Shown one piece after another: positions 40,814-49,683 of a DNA stretch of 64,000 bases. Within the stretch, counting starts at the first letter, position 1. Each line of letters opens with the position of its first letter. The notes beneath the pieces were generated by a model. The model worked only from the letters and a program-made list of their open reading frames with translations. It had not been told where the DNA came from and made no database searches. A program made the translations under genes and the position numbers. The DNA lies in assembly GCF_000188255.1 (NCBI RefSeq), contig NZ_GL831080.1:786542-850541 (forward strand). The letters are read 5' to 3'. This DNA is from Actinobacillus ureae ATCC 25976 (GTDB lineage Bacteria > Pseudomonadota > Gammaproteobacteria > Enterobacterales > Pasteurellaceae).

Positions 40814-43800
40814 ATGTCCACATTAGGAGAATTAGCTATCAAGTTGAGGTTAGATTCTGTTGAATTTCAACAGGGGCTAACGAGGGCAGAGCATAAAGCA
40901 CGTAAATTTGCTGATCGCGCTGTTCAATATTTAGATAATATCGAAAAAACGGCTAAAAATATCAATAATGCGACTCAGTTTGAGTTTCGTATCTAGAATT
41001 TAGATCGCTTACGTAATGTTGCAAATACTGCATTCAAAGTAGCTGATGAATATACCCAGCTAGCCAATAAATTGCGTTTAGTCACAGAAAGCGAAGCTCA
41101 ACACGCAAGAGCAATGGTTTCTGTATATGATATTTCGCTAAAAACTGCCCAATCTAGCCAAGTAACATCATCTGTCCATCAAACTTTTGCTCAAAATGCG
41201 AAAGAGCTTGGTTTAGCGCAATATGATGTAGCTCAGTCTGACTGAAACAGTCTCAAAAGTAGTAGCAATATCAGGTGCAAGTTCAGCAACAGCATCAAAT
41301 GCCTTGGTACAATTTAGCCAATCATTACTAATAGGCAAACTGAAAGCCCAAGAATTTAACTCACTGATGACCCAAACGCCATCAGTAGTACAAGCAATTG
41401 CAAAAGGTTTAGGCGTAACGACTGCTGAACTAAAAGAAATGGTGGATAAAGGTGAATTATCTGCTCAAAAAATGGTGGAGGGGCTGAAAAAAGCTGAAAG
41501 CTCCGTTAATGACTTATATGGTAAAACATCAACCACAATAAGTGGTGCTATGCAGAACCTTGCCACAGCAACAGAAAAATGGGTAGGTGAAAAGGATAAG
41601 GCAATTGGTGTATCAAATGGGTTGGTGAACGCAACAAATTTTTTAGCAACTAATCTTGATACGATCGCCCCTGTTCTTTTAAATATAGGGGCAGCTTGGG
41701 CAGCTATCAAATTAAAAGAACGGGTACAAGAAACCTACAATACCACAGTTGTTACACAACAAAAAGCGAAATCTGCTGTCGTTACTGCTCAGGCTACATT
41801 GAGACAATCACAGTCTGAATTGGTTTTCGCTTGTTCAGCTATGCAATCTCTACAAGCTCAATTACAGTTAGCTCGTACTGAGCAAGAAAGAACGATAATT
41901 CGGCAAAGAATGAAAGCTCAGTCGGCAGAAATCATTGCGCTTACAAATGCAGAACGTGTTGCTACACAAAATCTTGCGAAGGCGAAAAAATCGGCAAATT
42001 TATTAAATGGTGCGATGTCTGCGCTAGGTGGACCTATTGGTTTAGTAACAGTGGGGCTTACATTTGGCGCTTCAGCATTATGGGAATGGTATCAGTCCGC
42101 CGAACAAGCAACACAAAAAGTTATTGATTTTGCTGATGAATTGCCTCGCTTAAAAGAAAATCTCAATGCAATGAACAGCATTGATCTACGAGCAACCAAA
42201 GCTCAACTCGAAGAAAGTGCTATTGCTCAACAACGAGAAGTTGAAAAATTAAAACGTAAGGTAAAAGATCTTCAACAGGAAATAGCACAAACACCTACGT
42301 TAGAAATTTTAGAAGATGATTACGGCTATCAAGTCACGATTGATAACACTGCTAAATTAGCTCAATTACAGAGAGATTTAGATAAAGAGATTAAAAAATT
42401 ATCTGATAGCACCCAGAAATTAGCTGAAACACAAGCAACCACCGCTACAGTTACTCAACAACTTGCCGATGTGAGCCAAAATGAGCTTGATGCAATTTAT
42501 CAGCGATTAGGGATTACTTTAATTGATGTTGATCGTAATTCTCAAGATTTTAATAGTTCAATGTTGATTACAGGCAATACAGCAACGCAAGTACAAAGTC
42601 CGTTAAGCTCGATGATGGATAAAATCTTTGGAGTGGGTGATACTGCTCGTGCGAGTGCAAAAGACTTATATGTGTTCTCTCACGTTGCTCGAGATGCCCT
42701 TGCTCAAGGAAAAATTCCTGAGTTACCAAAACCTGATGAAAAAACGCAACAGGCTATTGACCGAATTAAACGCCGTAATGAAATCAACAATGCCAAAGGG
42801 CAAAATTGGGTAAATAAAAGTGTCAATGATGCGTTGATTAACCAAGGATTAGATCCAACCAAAGCTGACTATGCCGAAATGCGAGAGGTTTTAACTGAGC
42901 AGTTCCAACATCAGCTTAATGAAAGAAATCGGCGTGGTGAGCGTGGTAGTAAAGATGAAGCGGAGAAAGCAGCAGAAAAATCTCGTGAAGATTACCAAAA
43001 ACAATTTGGTGAGATGTCGTATCGTTTGCCTGAGTTAAAAGCGAATACTAAAGATATTGAGATGTTTGGTCAGGTATCACACTATCAAGAAGTCAAAAAA
43101 TTAACAGAAGACATTGCTCTTAATGCAGAAAAGTACAAAAACTTCGGTCTTGAAGGCATAGAACAGCTGAAATCTTTATTAAGTCAGATTGATGGTGAAC
43201 ATCAGAAATTAGAAATTGCAAAATTTGGGTATGACAATACACAAAAAATCAAAGCAATGGAGTTCGAATTAACCTTGTTAGGCAAAACTCGTTCTGAACA
43301 AGAATTATTGCAGTATGGTTATCAGCTAGAGCAAGAAGCCGCAAAACTCCGTATTGGTATGACGGAAGAAAATATTGCTAAGCTAGACGAAGAAATTGCT
43401 AAGCTGAAAGAATGTTACTCAATTTTACAGCAAGAGCAGGAAAGAAAGCGCTCTGATCCTGTTGAAGGTATCAAGTCTGGTTGGTCAGATATAGAAAATA
43501 GTGTAACTGATGTGGCGGGAAATATGCAGAATATTACTGTAAATGCATTCAATAATATGTCTGATGCGCTGACAGATTTTGTTTTAACAGGCAAAGGCAA
43601 TTTTAGAGATATGGCAACCTCAATTCTCAAAGATATTGCAGCAATGACCGTTAAGATGCTGTTGTTTAATGCAATAAAATCAGGTATGAGTGCTTTTGGT
43701 GGTTTCTCAAGTGGCGGTTTTGTTGGTGGTGATTTCGCCACAGGTGGCTATACAGGCGACGGCGGTAAATTTACGCCTGCGGGTATCGTCCACAAAGGCG

Positions 43801-44132
43801 AATATGTCATCACAAAAGAAGCCACCAGTAGAATCGGGTTGGATTATCTTAATTATCTCAACTATGGCAGACGCGGCTTTGCAAACGGCGGTGGCGTGGC
43901 TGTGCCGAGAGTGCCGAGTATCAACCATCAACTTTCTAACAATGGCGAAACCCATAATAGTGTGACGATAACGGTCAATATCGATAAAAATGGTAATGCT
44001 GAATCAAGTGTTGAACAGCAAGCTCAACAAGGTAAACAGCTTGGTAATTTAATCCAAGCCAAGGTGCTAGAAGTGTTATCCAGAGAAAGACGAGTTGGTG
44101 GAATGTTGTCGCCTAATATTAGAGTGATTTAG
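40814..44132 (+). pseudogene. phage tail tape-measure protein, broken by a stop and a frameshift
   Basis: GGGGG precedes the ATG. The frame starts STLGELAIKLRLDSVEFQQG (typical tape-measure N-terminus), hits TAG at 40994-40996, continues in frame as NLDRLRNVANTAFKVADEY to a TGA near 41241, then resumes in another frame at LTETVSKVVAISGAS. From there about 960 codons are open. This large part has the tape-measure domain (MTQTPSVVQAIAKGLGVTT), transmembrane segments, coiled coils rich in Gln/Glu/Lys, and a Gly-rich C-terminus (GGFVGGDFATGGYTGDGG). The intact protein would be about 1100 aa and set siphophage tail length. A start inside the large part is possible but would lack the N-terminus. 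Confidence 0.88.
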
Positions 44133-44133
44133 T

Positions 44134-44469
44134 AATCGTATTTTTATCGAAAAAAACATTGAAGATACTCGCACAGGAGCTGTTGCGAAACAGCATGCTG
44201 TAGCTGGCTTAAATGTGGATTATCTTAATAATTCCACAAGCATTACCATAGCATCTTACGTTTCGAAAGAAAAGAAAGAGGAAGGTAAAGAGCCTTTATA
44301 TGTAAATACTTTTACGTTCCAATCAGTGCCAGATTGGTCACAAGTGCCTTACGAATGGGCATTAAATGAGTTGATTAAAGCGCAACCGGAAGATTTTGTA
44401 CCAGAAACCTATTATGGCTATGTAAATCCTTATTTATTCGCTAGCGGCAAGGTTAAAGATACGGATTAA
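44134..44469 (+). pseudogene. phage protein downstream of the tape measure, start codon lost
   Basis: An open frame of about 110 codons reads NRIFIEKNIEDTRTGAVAKQ, then HAVAGLNVDYLNN, and ends ASGKVKDTD. The conserved-looking N-terminus precedes any start codon: at 44131 AGT stands where an ATG would be expected. Only a GTG at 44215 could start a shortened 84-aa product. It is a phage tail-region protein of unknown role. Confidence 0.5.
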
Positions 44470-44481
44470 AGCAACGAAGGT

Positions 44482-44506
44482 ATAGCCTAGTGAAATGCTA
44501 GGCTAT
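44482..44506 (+). terminator. hairpin between phage genes
   Basis: ATAGCCTAG, a 7-nt loop and CTAGGCTAT form a 9-bp stem; only a short T-rich tail (CTGTTTAC) follows. Confidence 0.5.
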
Positions 44507-44537
44507 CTGTTTACTATAAACGAAAAGCGGAGAAAAA

Positions 44538-44774
44538 ATGAAACCGAAAAAACATTACTGTACGGAGTGGCATAACGCCCCAACATCAATCAATAGTTGT
44601 TGCCACCAACACGATAGAGATTATGGCATCAAGGGCACAGTCACTCGCGCCGAAGCCGATAAGCGATTGCGTGAGTGTATGATTAAAAACGGTCATCCGA
44701 TTAAGGCTTGGTTTTTTTGGGTTGTGGTGAGATTGTTTGGGTGGATTTTTTACAACAAGAAGAACCTAAGCTGA
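44538..44774 (+). CDS. small phage protein with a phospholipase A2-like CCxxHD motif
   Basis: A 78-aa protein with GGAG ahead of the ATG. The N-terminal half has CTEWHNAPTSINSCCHQHDR followed by DYG, resembling the catalytic CCxxHDxCY core of PLA2 enzymes, with another Cys at RECMIK. The C-terminal half is a single hydrophobic helix (AWFFWVVVRLFGWIFY). A membrane-anchored lytic or lipid-active role is possible but unproven. The frame may be shifted at the T-run near 44745, because a second open frame (VDFLQQEEPKLIPNPNLVQL) continues to 44829. Confidence 0.6.
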   Translation: MKPKKHYCTEWHNAPTSINSCCHQHDRDYGIKGTVTRAEADKRLRECMIKNGHPIKAWFFWVVVRLFGWIFYNKKNLS

Positions 44775-45090
44775 TTCCCAATCCTAATTTAGTTCAACTG
44801 CTCGCTATGGGGGGTATTAGAATGTTGTGAAGAGTTGGGGAATGGGTGTGATGAGTGTTAAAATAGCCCTGTAACGTAGCCGCTAACGGCAAAAAAGCGT
44901 TACGAAATAAATCCTAACTTTTTGATATTTTTAGTCTTAAAATCCTAAAATTGTTCATTTTTTCGGAACAGATTTGCTACATAAAGCCTTATTGTAAAAA
45001 GACTGTTTAGATTTTTGCAAAAAATTGCTCAAATCTGACCGCTTGTTGACGTACAATAACAAGATTCGGGAATAGATTACGAGGTATAAC
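44775..45090. other. 316-bp spacer, right edge of the phage remnant and selD promoter region
   Basis: The left end still holds a phage-like frame (EEPKLIPNPNLVQLLAMGG to TGA at 44829). A nested inverted repeat lies at 44871-44903. Host-like DNA resumes with an uptake signal at about 45040 (GACCGCTTG), and the selD promoter should lie shortly before 45060. No other gene is seen. Confidence 0.5.
44871..44903. repeat. nested inverted repeat at the right phage edge
   Basis: GTAACG (44871-44876) pairs with CGTTAC (44898-44903) and encloses GCCG-CTAA-CGGC. It could be a terminator remnant or a junction-associated structure; no T-run follows. Confidence 0.5.
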
Positions 45091-46134
45091 ATGGCGGAAG
45101 AACCGATTCGTTTGACGCAATACAGTCACGGTGCCGGTTGAGGCTGTAAAATTTCTCCTAAGGTGTTAGGGACAATTTTACAAAGTCAGCTGGAAAAATT
45201 TGTTGATCCAAATTTATTAGTGGGTAATGAAACCGCCGATGATGCTGCTGTGTATGACATCGGTAATGGCGTTGGCATTATCAGCACCACAGACTTTTTT
45301 ATGCCGATTGTGGACGATCCGTTTGATTTTGGACGAATTGCGGCGGCAAATGCGTTGAGTGATGTGTTTGCAATGGGCGGGAAGCCGATTATGGCAATTG
45401 CAATTTTGGGTTTCCCAGTAAATATACTTCCGGCAGAAGTCGCACAAAAAATTGTGGAAGGCGGACGTTTTGCGTGTCAGCAAGCCGGTATTGCGTTAGC
45501 CGGCGGCCATTCGATTGACTCACCTGAGCCGATTTTCGGTTTAGCGGTAACCGGTATGGTGAGTACCGAACAAGTGAAAAAGAATGCTTCAGCAGAAGCT
45601 GGTTGCGAGCTATTTTTAACTAAACCGCTCGGTATCGGTGTGTTAACCACTGTGGAGAAAAAAGGTTTATTAAAAGCGGAACATCAGAATTTGGCACGAG
45701 ATGTGATGTGTCAGATTAATTTGATTGGTGCACAATTTTCACAATTATCCGATGTGACGGCAATGACGGATGTGACTGGTTTCGGTTTGTTAGGGCATTT
45801 AAGTGAAATCTGCCAAGGTTCGAATGTTCGTGCCGAAGTGAATTTTGCTGAAATTCATACGTTGGGCGGTGTGAAAGAGTATATCTCTCAAGGTGTAGTA
45901 CCGGGTGGAACAAATCGTAACTTTGACAGTTATGGACATTTAATTTCAGCCATGACTAATGAACAAAAAGCGATTTTGTGTGATCCGCAAACTTCCGGCG
46001 GTTTGTTGATTGCAGTGCGCCCACAAGCGGTCGAAAAAGTGCAACAAATTGCAAAACAGGCAAACGTGCCTCTATTTAGAGTGGGGCGTTTACTTGAGGC
46101 GGACGGTGCGAAGCCGTTAATTGACGTCATTTAA
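45091..46134 (+). CDS. selD: selenide, water dikinase SelD, itself a selenoprotein (Sec17)
   Basis: This 347-residue enzyme makes monoselenophosphate, the selenium donor for Sec-tRNA. Reading starts at ATG 45091 (GAGG upstream) as [16 protein letters not shown], then an in-frame UGA at 45139-45141, then [10 protein letters not shown]. Decoded as selenocysteine, UGA is residue 17, exactly the catalytic Cys17 of E. coli SelD, and total length equals E. coli (347). A hairpin at 45146-45181 sits where a bacterial SECIS is expected. [21 protein letters not shown] and [10 protein letters not shown] are conserved. Reading only from after the UGA would remove the catalytic residue. It heads selD-nudJ-ubiH. 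Confidence 0.95.
45146..45181 (+). promoter_or_regulatory. candidate SECIS element in selD
   Basis: Four nucleotides after the UGA begins an 8-bp stem GTAAAATT/AATTTTAC, then a 2x2 mismatch, a 6-bp upper stem (TCCTAA with TTAGGG, one G-U) and a GGTG apical loop. A guanine-starting small loop about 20 nt after UGA fits bacterial SECIS geometry. Confidence 0.7.
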
Positions 46135-46154
46135 GCGGAAAATTGAGGAACGAT

Positions 46155-46610
46155 ATGCATAAACCGAATATTACTTTAGCCTGTGTGGTGCATTGCAAAG
46201 GTAAATTTTTATTTGTGGAAGAAATCGAATACGGTAAACGAACCTTAAACCAACCGGCAGGGCATTTGGAAGCAAATGAAACATTGTTGGAAGGTGCGAG
46301 TAGAGAGTTATTCGAAGAAACTGGGATTCGTGCGGAAGCTCAACGTTTAATTAAGATTTATCAATGGCACGCACCTCGTTCACAGACCGATTATTTACGC
46401 TTTGTATTTGCGGTTGAGTTAGACGATTTTGTGCCGATTTCGCCGCAAGATAGTGATATTACTCAAGGTTTTTGGCTGAGTTTAGATGAATTTAAGCATT
46501 TTATTCAGCAGGAAGGACAGTGCGAACGTAATCCGTTAGTCAGCCAGTCTATTGAAGATTATTTGAGTGGCGAAAGCTATCCGCTTGATGTGTTACGAGT
46601 GTTTGAATAA
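46155..46610 (+). CDS. nudJ: Nudix hydrolase NudJ (phosphatase)
   Basis: A 151-aa Nudix protein. The Nudix box is visible from GHLEANETLLEGAS through RELFEETGI. The surrounding NQPAGHLE and YQWHAPRSQTDYLRFVF match E. coli NudJ, which hydrolyses thiamine pyrophosphate precursors and nucleoside di/triphosphates. The chosen ATG has GAGGA upstream; a TTG four codons earlier is unlikely. It lies 20 nt after selD. Confidence 0.9.
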   Translation: MHKPNITLACVVHCKGKFLFVEEIEYGKRTLNQPAGHLEANETLLEGASRELFEETGIRAEAQRLIKIYQWHAPRSQTDYLRFVFAVELDDFVPISPQDSDITQGFWLSLDEFKHFIQQEGQCERNPLVSQSIEDYLSGESYPLDVLRVFE

Positions 46611-46619
46611 GAGGTAGAA

Positions 46620-47819
46620 ATGGCAGAGCAATTTGATGTGGTCATTGTTGGCGGTGCGGTGACCGGTTCGGTATTAGCATTGGTGCTAAGTAGCTTGTCG
46701 CAGCATAAAATGCGGATTGCGATCGTTGAAAAACAGTTGCCTGATTATGCGCAACAAGGCGGTTTTGATGCACGTAGTATTGCGTTGGCACAAGGCAGTT
46801 TGCAAAAATTTGCTCAAATTCAACCGCTTGTCGACAGCTCACTTGCCGAACAAATTCAGCAAATTGCCACACCAATTCAACAGATTCAGGTGTCGGATCT
46901 CGGGCATTTCGGTAAAACGACACTGAAAGCGAGCGAGCTGAATTTAGTACAATTAGGTGTCGTGGTTGAGCTTGCAAAATTAGGTAAAAATTTGAGCGCT
47001 TGTATTGAGCAGCAACCGAATATCCATTGGTTTTGTCCGAATCAAATAGCTCGTTTCGAACGTTCACAAACTGAGGTTTCGCTTACGTTACAAAACGGCG
47101 AACACATTAGAACACAGCTGATAATTGCTGCAGATGGGATTCAATCCCAAATCGCTCGGCAGTGCGGTGTTGAAACAGAGCTATTAAAGGATTATCAACA
47201 GTCGGCTTTAATTGCAAATGTCGAAATCAGTGAACCGCATAAAGGGCAGGCTTTTGAGCGTTTTACGACGCAAGGGCCGTTAGCGTTGTTGCCGTTAAGT
47301 GATAATCGAATGTCATTAGTTTGGTGTGTGAAACAAGCGGAAGATTTGCTGAGGCTTACCGATGAAGATTTTCTTTCGCAATTACAGCAGCAATTCGGTT
47401 GGAAATTAGGGCAATTTGTGCGAGTCAGCAAGCGATTCGTTTATCCGCTCACTTCGCAAAAAGCACAATCGCATATTCATCATCGCTTGGCGATTGTAGG
47501 TAATGCGGCACAATTATTACATCCGGTTGCGGGGCAGGGCTTTAATCTTGGAATGCGAGATTTGTTTACCCTTGCACAACTATTGTCAAAAGCCTTTGAA
47601 CAAGGGGAAGATTTGGGCGAGTTCATATTGCTTAATCAATTTGAGCAATCGAGAAAGCAAGATCAAGCAGAGATTCTTTCTCTAACAAGCGGTCTGATTT
47701 CACTGTTTTCTTGCGATTTATTACCGCTACAAGCGGTCAGAAATGTGGGCTTATTTACGATTTCTCATAGCAAGTTATTGCGAGAACATATTGCAAATAA
47801 GGCTTTAGGTTGGCAATAA
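46620..47819 (+). CDS. ubiH: 2-octaprenyl-6-methoxyphenol hydroxylase UbiH
   Basis: A 399-aa FAD monooxygenase of ubiquinone synthesis. N-terminal FAD motif VGGAVTGSVLALVL, GFDARSIALAQGS and LGVVVELAKLGKNL are UbiH blocks; the second FAD motif is VGNAAQLLHPVAGQGFNLGM, with VGNAA in place of the commoner VGDAA. It follows nudJ by 9 nt. A paralogous hydroxylase (ubiI) lies 2 kb away on the other strand. Confidence 0.92.
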   Translation: MAEQFDVVIVGGAVTGSVLALVLSSLSQHKMRIAIVEKQLPDYAQQGGFDARSIALAQGSLQKFAQIQPLVDSSLAEQIQQIATPIQQIQVSDLGHFGKTTLKASELNLVQLGVVVELAKLGKNLSACIEQQPNIHWFCPNQIARFERSQTEVSLTLQNGEHIRTQLIIAADGIQSQIARQCGVETELLKDYQQSALIANVEISEPHKGQAFERFTTQGPLALLPLSDNRMSLVWCVKQAEDLLRLTDEDFLSQLQQQFGWKLGQFVRVSKRFVYPLTSQKAQSHIHHRLAIVGNAAQLLHPVAGQGFNLGMRDLFTLAQLLSKAFEQGEDLGEFILLNQFEQSRKQDQAEILSLTSGLISLFSCDLLPLQAVRNVGLFTISHSKLLREHIANKALGWQ

Positions 47820-47823
47820 AAGT

Positions 47824-47850
47824 AAAAGGACGCACTGAGCGTCCTTTTGT
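47824..47850. terminator. terminator after ubiH
   Basis: AAAAGGACGC, loop ACTGA and GCGTCCTTTT form a 10-bp stem with T-run, probably shared by the converging lipoprotein gene. Confidence 0.85.
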
Positions 47851-48324
47851 TTATAACTGATATTTTTTCATTAATTTTAATTTTTCATGTAAGATTTCAT
47901 TACCTAATTGGGTAATCATTTTCCCTTTATCTTGAACTGATTGAGCCAAGGCTTCATTCGGTTGAGATTCTAATTTAATCATATCTCTGAATGTTTCTTG
48001 GCTTAATTGTAATGCTCTTAAGCCGATATTTTTAATTGGTAAAATTTCATCATTTTGGATATCCAGATAGTTCAACGATGCTTGGATCGTATCCACTTCT
48101 TCTAAATAATTTTGCATAGTTTCAATGCGCACATATTTATTTGTAGCGGTTTCTAAACCGTACATCGCAAAGACGGTCGCTTGAATATAATCATTTCCGT
48201 AAACCTCATCCCAATGATGAAAGCGTTGGAAATCAGCCTGTGGAGAGTGGTTTTCCAACGTTGTACAACCGATAAGACCTAATATAAATGAATAAGAAAT
48301 AATAATTTTTATTATGTTGTGCAT
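47851..48324 (-). CDS. putative lipoprotein, member of a three-gene family
   Basis: A 157-aa protein with a lipoprotein signal (SYSFILGLIGC). The ATG at 48324 (MHNIIKIIIS) starts directly at the signal; a frame 13 codons longer is less likely. The mature protein begins with ADFQRFHHWDEVY, related to the YKKFQEW motif of the two upstream genes, and continues as predicted helices. Function is unknown. It is the most divergent of the three. Confidence 0.75.
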   Translation of the reverse strand: MHNIIKIIISYSFILGLIGCTTLENHSPQADFQRFHHWDEVYGNDYIQATVFAMYGLETATNKYVRIETMQNYLEEVDTIQASLNYLDIQNDEILPIKNIGLRALQLSQETFRDMIKLESQPNEALAQSVQDKGKMITQLGNEILHEKLKLMKKYQL

Positions 48325-48385
48325 TTTGATGCTGTTTGCTGCCGAGTGAAAAAGGCTAGGCATTGCCTAGCCGATAAAAATATAA

Positions 48386-48994
48386 TTATGGAGCTGGAGC
48401 TGGAGCTGGAGCTGGAGCTGGAGCTGGAGCTGGAGCTGGAGCTGGAGCTGGAGCTGGAGCTGGAGCTGCGCCATATTTAGTTGCTAGTTCAGCTTCAATT
48501 TTTTGACCTTCCGTCGCAATTTTATCTAATTGCGTTTGTAATTCACCAAACGCCTTGTGTGCTTCAGGAGTTGGATTTTTAGCAAGTTTGTCATTTTCAT
48601 CAATCATTTTTGCACCTAATGCCATAGCTTCGAGTGCTTTATCTTTAAGTGCGTTTACTTGCGGATCCGTAATTTCTAGAGTTGCTGCACTTTTTTGGAT
48701 ATTTTCAATTTGCTCAAGAATCGCTTTATTCATGGTTGTTTGAATAAGTGCCGCATCTTTTGCTTTATCTCCTAATTTTTCAATTGCGCTGTTAATGGCA
48801 TCACCAATTGATTTTTCTTGTAATTGTTGCCATTCTTGGAACTTTTTATAGTCTTGTGCGCCGGTATCTACCGTTGCCGTTTTAGTTTCTGTTTGAGTTG
48901 CAGATGTATCAGCCGCTTTCGTTGCCGGTTTATCGCAAGCAGTTAAAAATAATGTGAATAACGCTGCAGCGCCGAGTTTAGTAAATTTATTCAT
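48386..48994 (-). CDS. putative lipoprotein with a C-terminal Ala-Pro repeat tail
   Basis: A 202-aa lipoprotein (signal with FLTAC, then DKPATKAADTSATQ). The body is helical with the family motif DYKKFQEWQQLQE. The last 26 residues are thirteen Ala-Pro dipeptides encoded by a perfect hexanucleotide array, then TAA. Ala-Pro tails form stiff extended rods, as in TonB or OmpA linkers, and may span the periplasm or display an antigen (inference). It shares its helical domain with both neighbours; function is unknown. Confidence 0.85.
   Translation of the reverse strand: MNKFTKLGAAALFTLFLTACDKPATKAADTSATQTETKTATVDTGAQDYKKFQEWQQLQEKSIGDAINSAIEKLGDKAKDAALIQTTMNKAILEQIENIQKSAATLEITDPQVNALKDKALEAMALGAKMIDENDKLAKNPTPEAHKAFGELQTQLDKIATEGQKIEAELATKYGAAPAPAPAPAPAPAPAPAPAPAPAPAP
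48389..48466. repeat. 13 x 6-bp perfect tandem repeat
   Basis: TGGAGC (GCTCCA on the coding strand) is repeated thirteen times without a change, directly before the stop codon of the lipoprotein gene. Unit gain or loss alters tail length without frameshift. Confidence 0.97.
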
Positions 48995-49066
48995 GTGATT
49001 GTCCTATATGAAAAAGGTTAGTGTCGTTAAACACTAACCTTATAATTTTATCATTGTATCAGCAAA

Positions 49067-49546
49067 TTATTTAGCAAATTTTGCTTTTAAATCCGCTTGT
49101 AATTTTTGAAGTTCTTGAGCCGCTTGGTTTAATTGAACCGCTTTAGCTTGAATAGCTTGTTGAGCTTCTGCTGTTGGTGCAGCCATAACTTTTACTTGCT
49201 CTGAAAGTACTTCGCTTGATAAACCTAATACTGCTTTAGTTTTATCTTTTAATGCTTTAATTTCTTCGCTTTTCACATCAACAGCGTCTAAGCTTTTTAA
49301 TGTTTCTTGCACTTTACCAGCGAAGTTATTTAATACAGCTTCTAATGCTTTAGGATCTTTTTCTTTCTGACCCATAACTTCAGCTAATTGTTTTTGGAAC
49401 TCAGCTTGTGCTGTTGCTTGAGTTTGTTCTTGAACTTGGTACCATTCTTGGAATTTTTTGTAATCTGCTGCAGGATCTGCTTTGTTACATGCTGTTACGC
49501 TAAATGCTAAGAGTGCTACCGCACCGATGGTTGCTAATTTTTTCAT
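49067..49546 (-). CDS. putative lipoprotein, third member of the tandem family
   Basis: A 159-aa lipoprotein with signal MKKLATIGAVALLAFSVTAC, then NKADPAADYKKFQEWYQVQE and amphipathic helices rich in Ala, Gln and Lys, with no tail repeat. The helical body parallels the gene at 48386-48994 (KSEEIKALKDKTKAV here and PQVNALKDKALEAM there). It probably arose by tandem duplication. Function is unknown; soluble helical lipoproteins of this type are often immunogenic. Confidence 0.82.
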   Translation of the reverse strand: MKKLATIGAVALLAFSVTACNKADPAADYKKFQEWYQVQEQTQATAQAEFQKQLAEVMGQKEKDPKALEAVLNNFAGKVQETLKSLDAVDVKSEEIKALKDKTKAVLGLSSEVLSEQVKVMAAPTAEAQQAIQAKAVQLNQAAQELQKLQADLKAKFAK

Positions 49547-49683
49547 TAGTATTCCTTAAAAAGTAAGATTAAAGTTCCCTTTGGAAAGGGCGTTTATTGT
49601 AACGATAATAGACAATAAGATAAAAGGCTAGTTCAGTAAAATCTTGTATAAGATTGTCGAGTGTGTAATTTTTGAACTCTTAT

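Noticed and set aside
45139-45141. UGA in selD as a nonsense mutation
   Set aside because: It falls exactly on the catalytic residue, the downstream frame is perfect and a SECIS-like hairpin follows, so Sec decoding is far more likely.
46642-47067. 141-codon frame antisense to ubiH
   Set aside because: The sense frame is a clear FAD monooxygenase; the antisense product has no recognisable domain.
48389-48466. CRISPR-like repeat
   Set aside because: The units are 6 bp without spacers and encode Ala-Pro in frame; it is a coding microsatellite.
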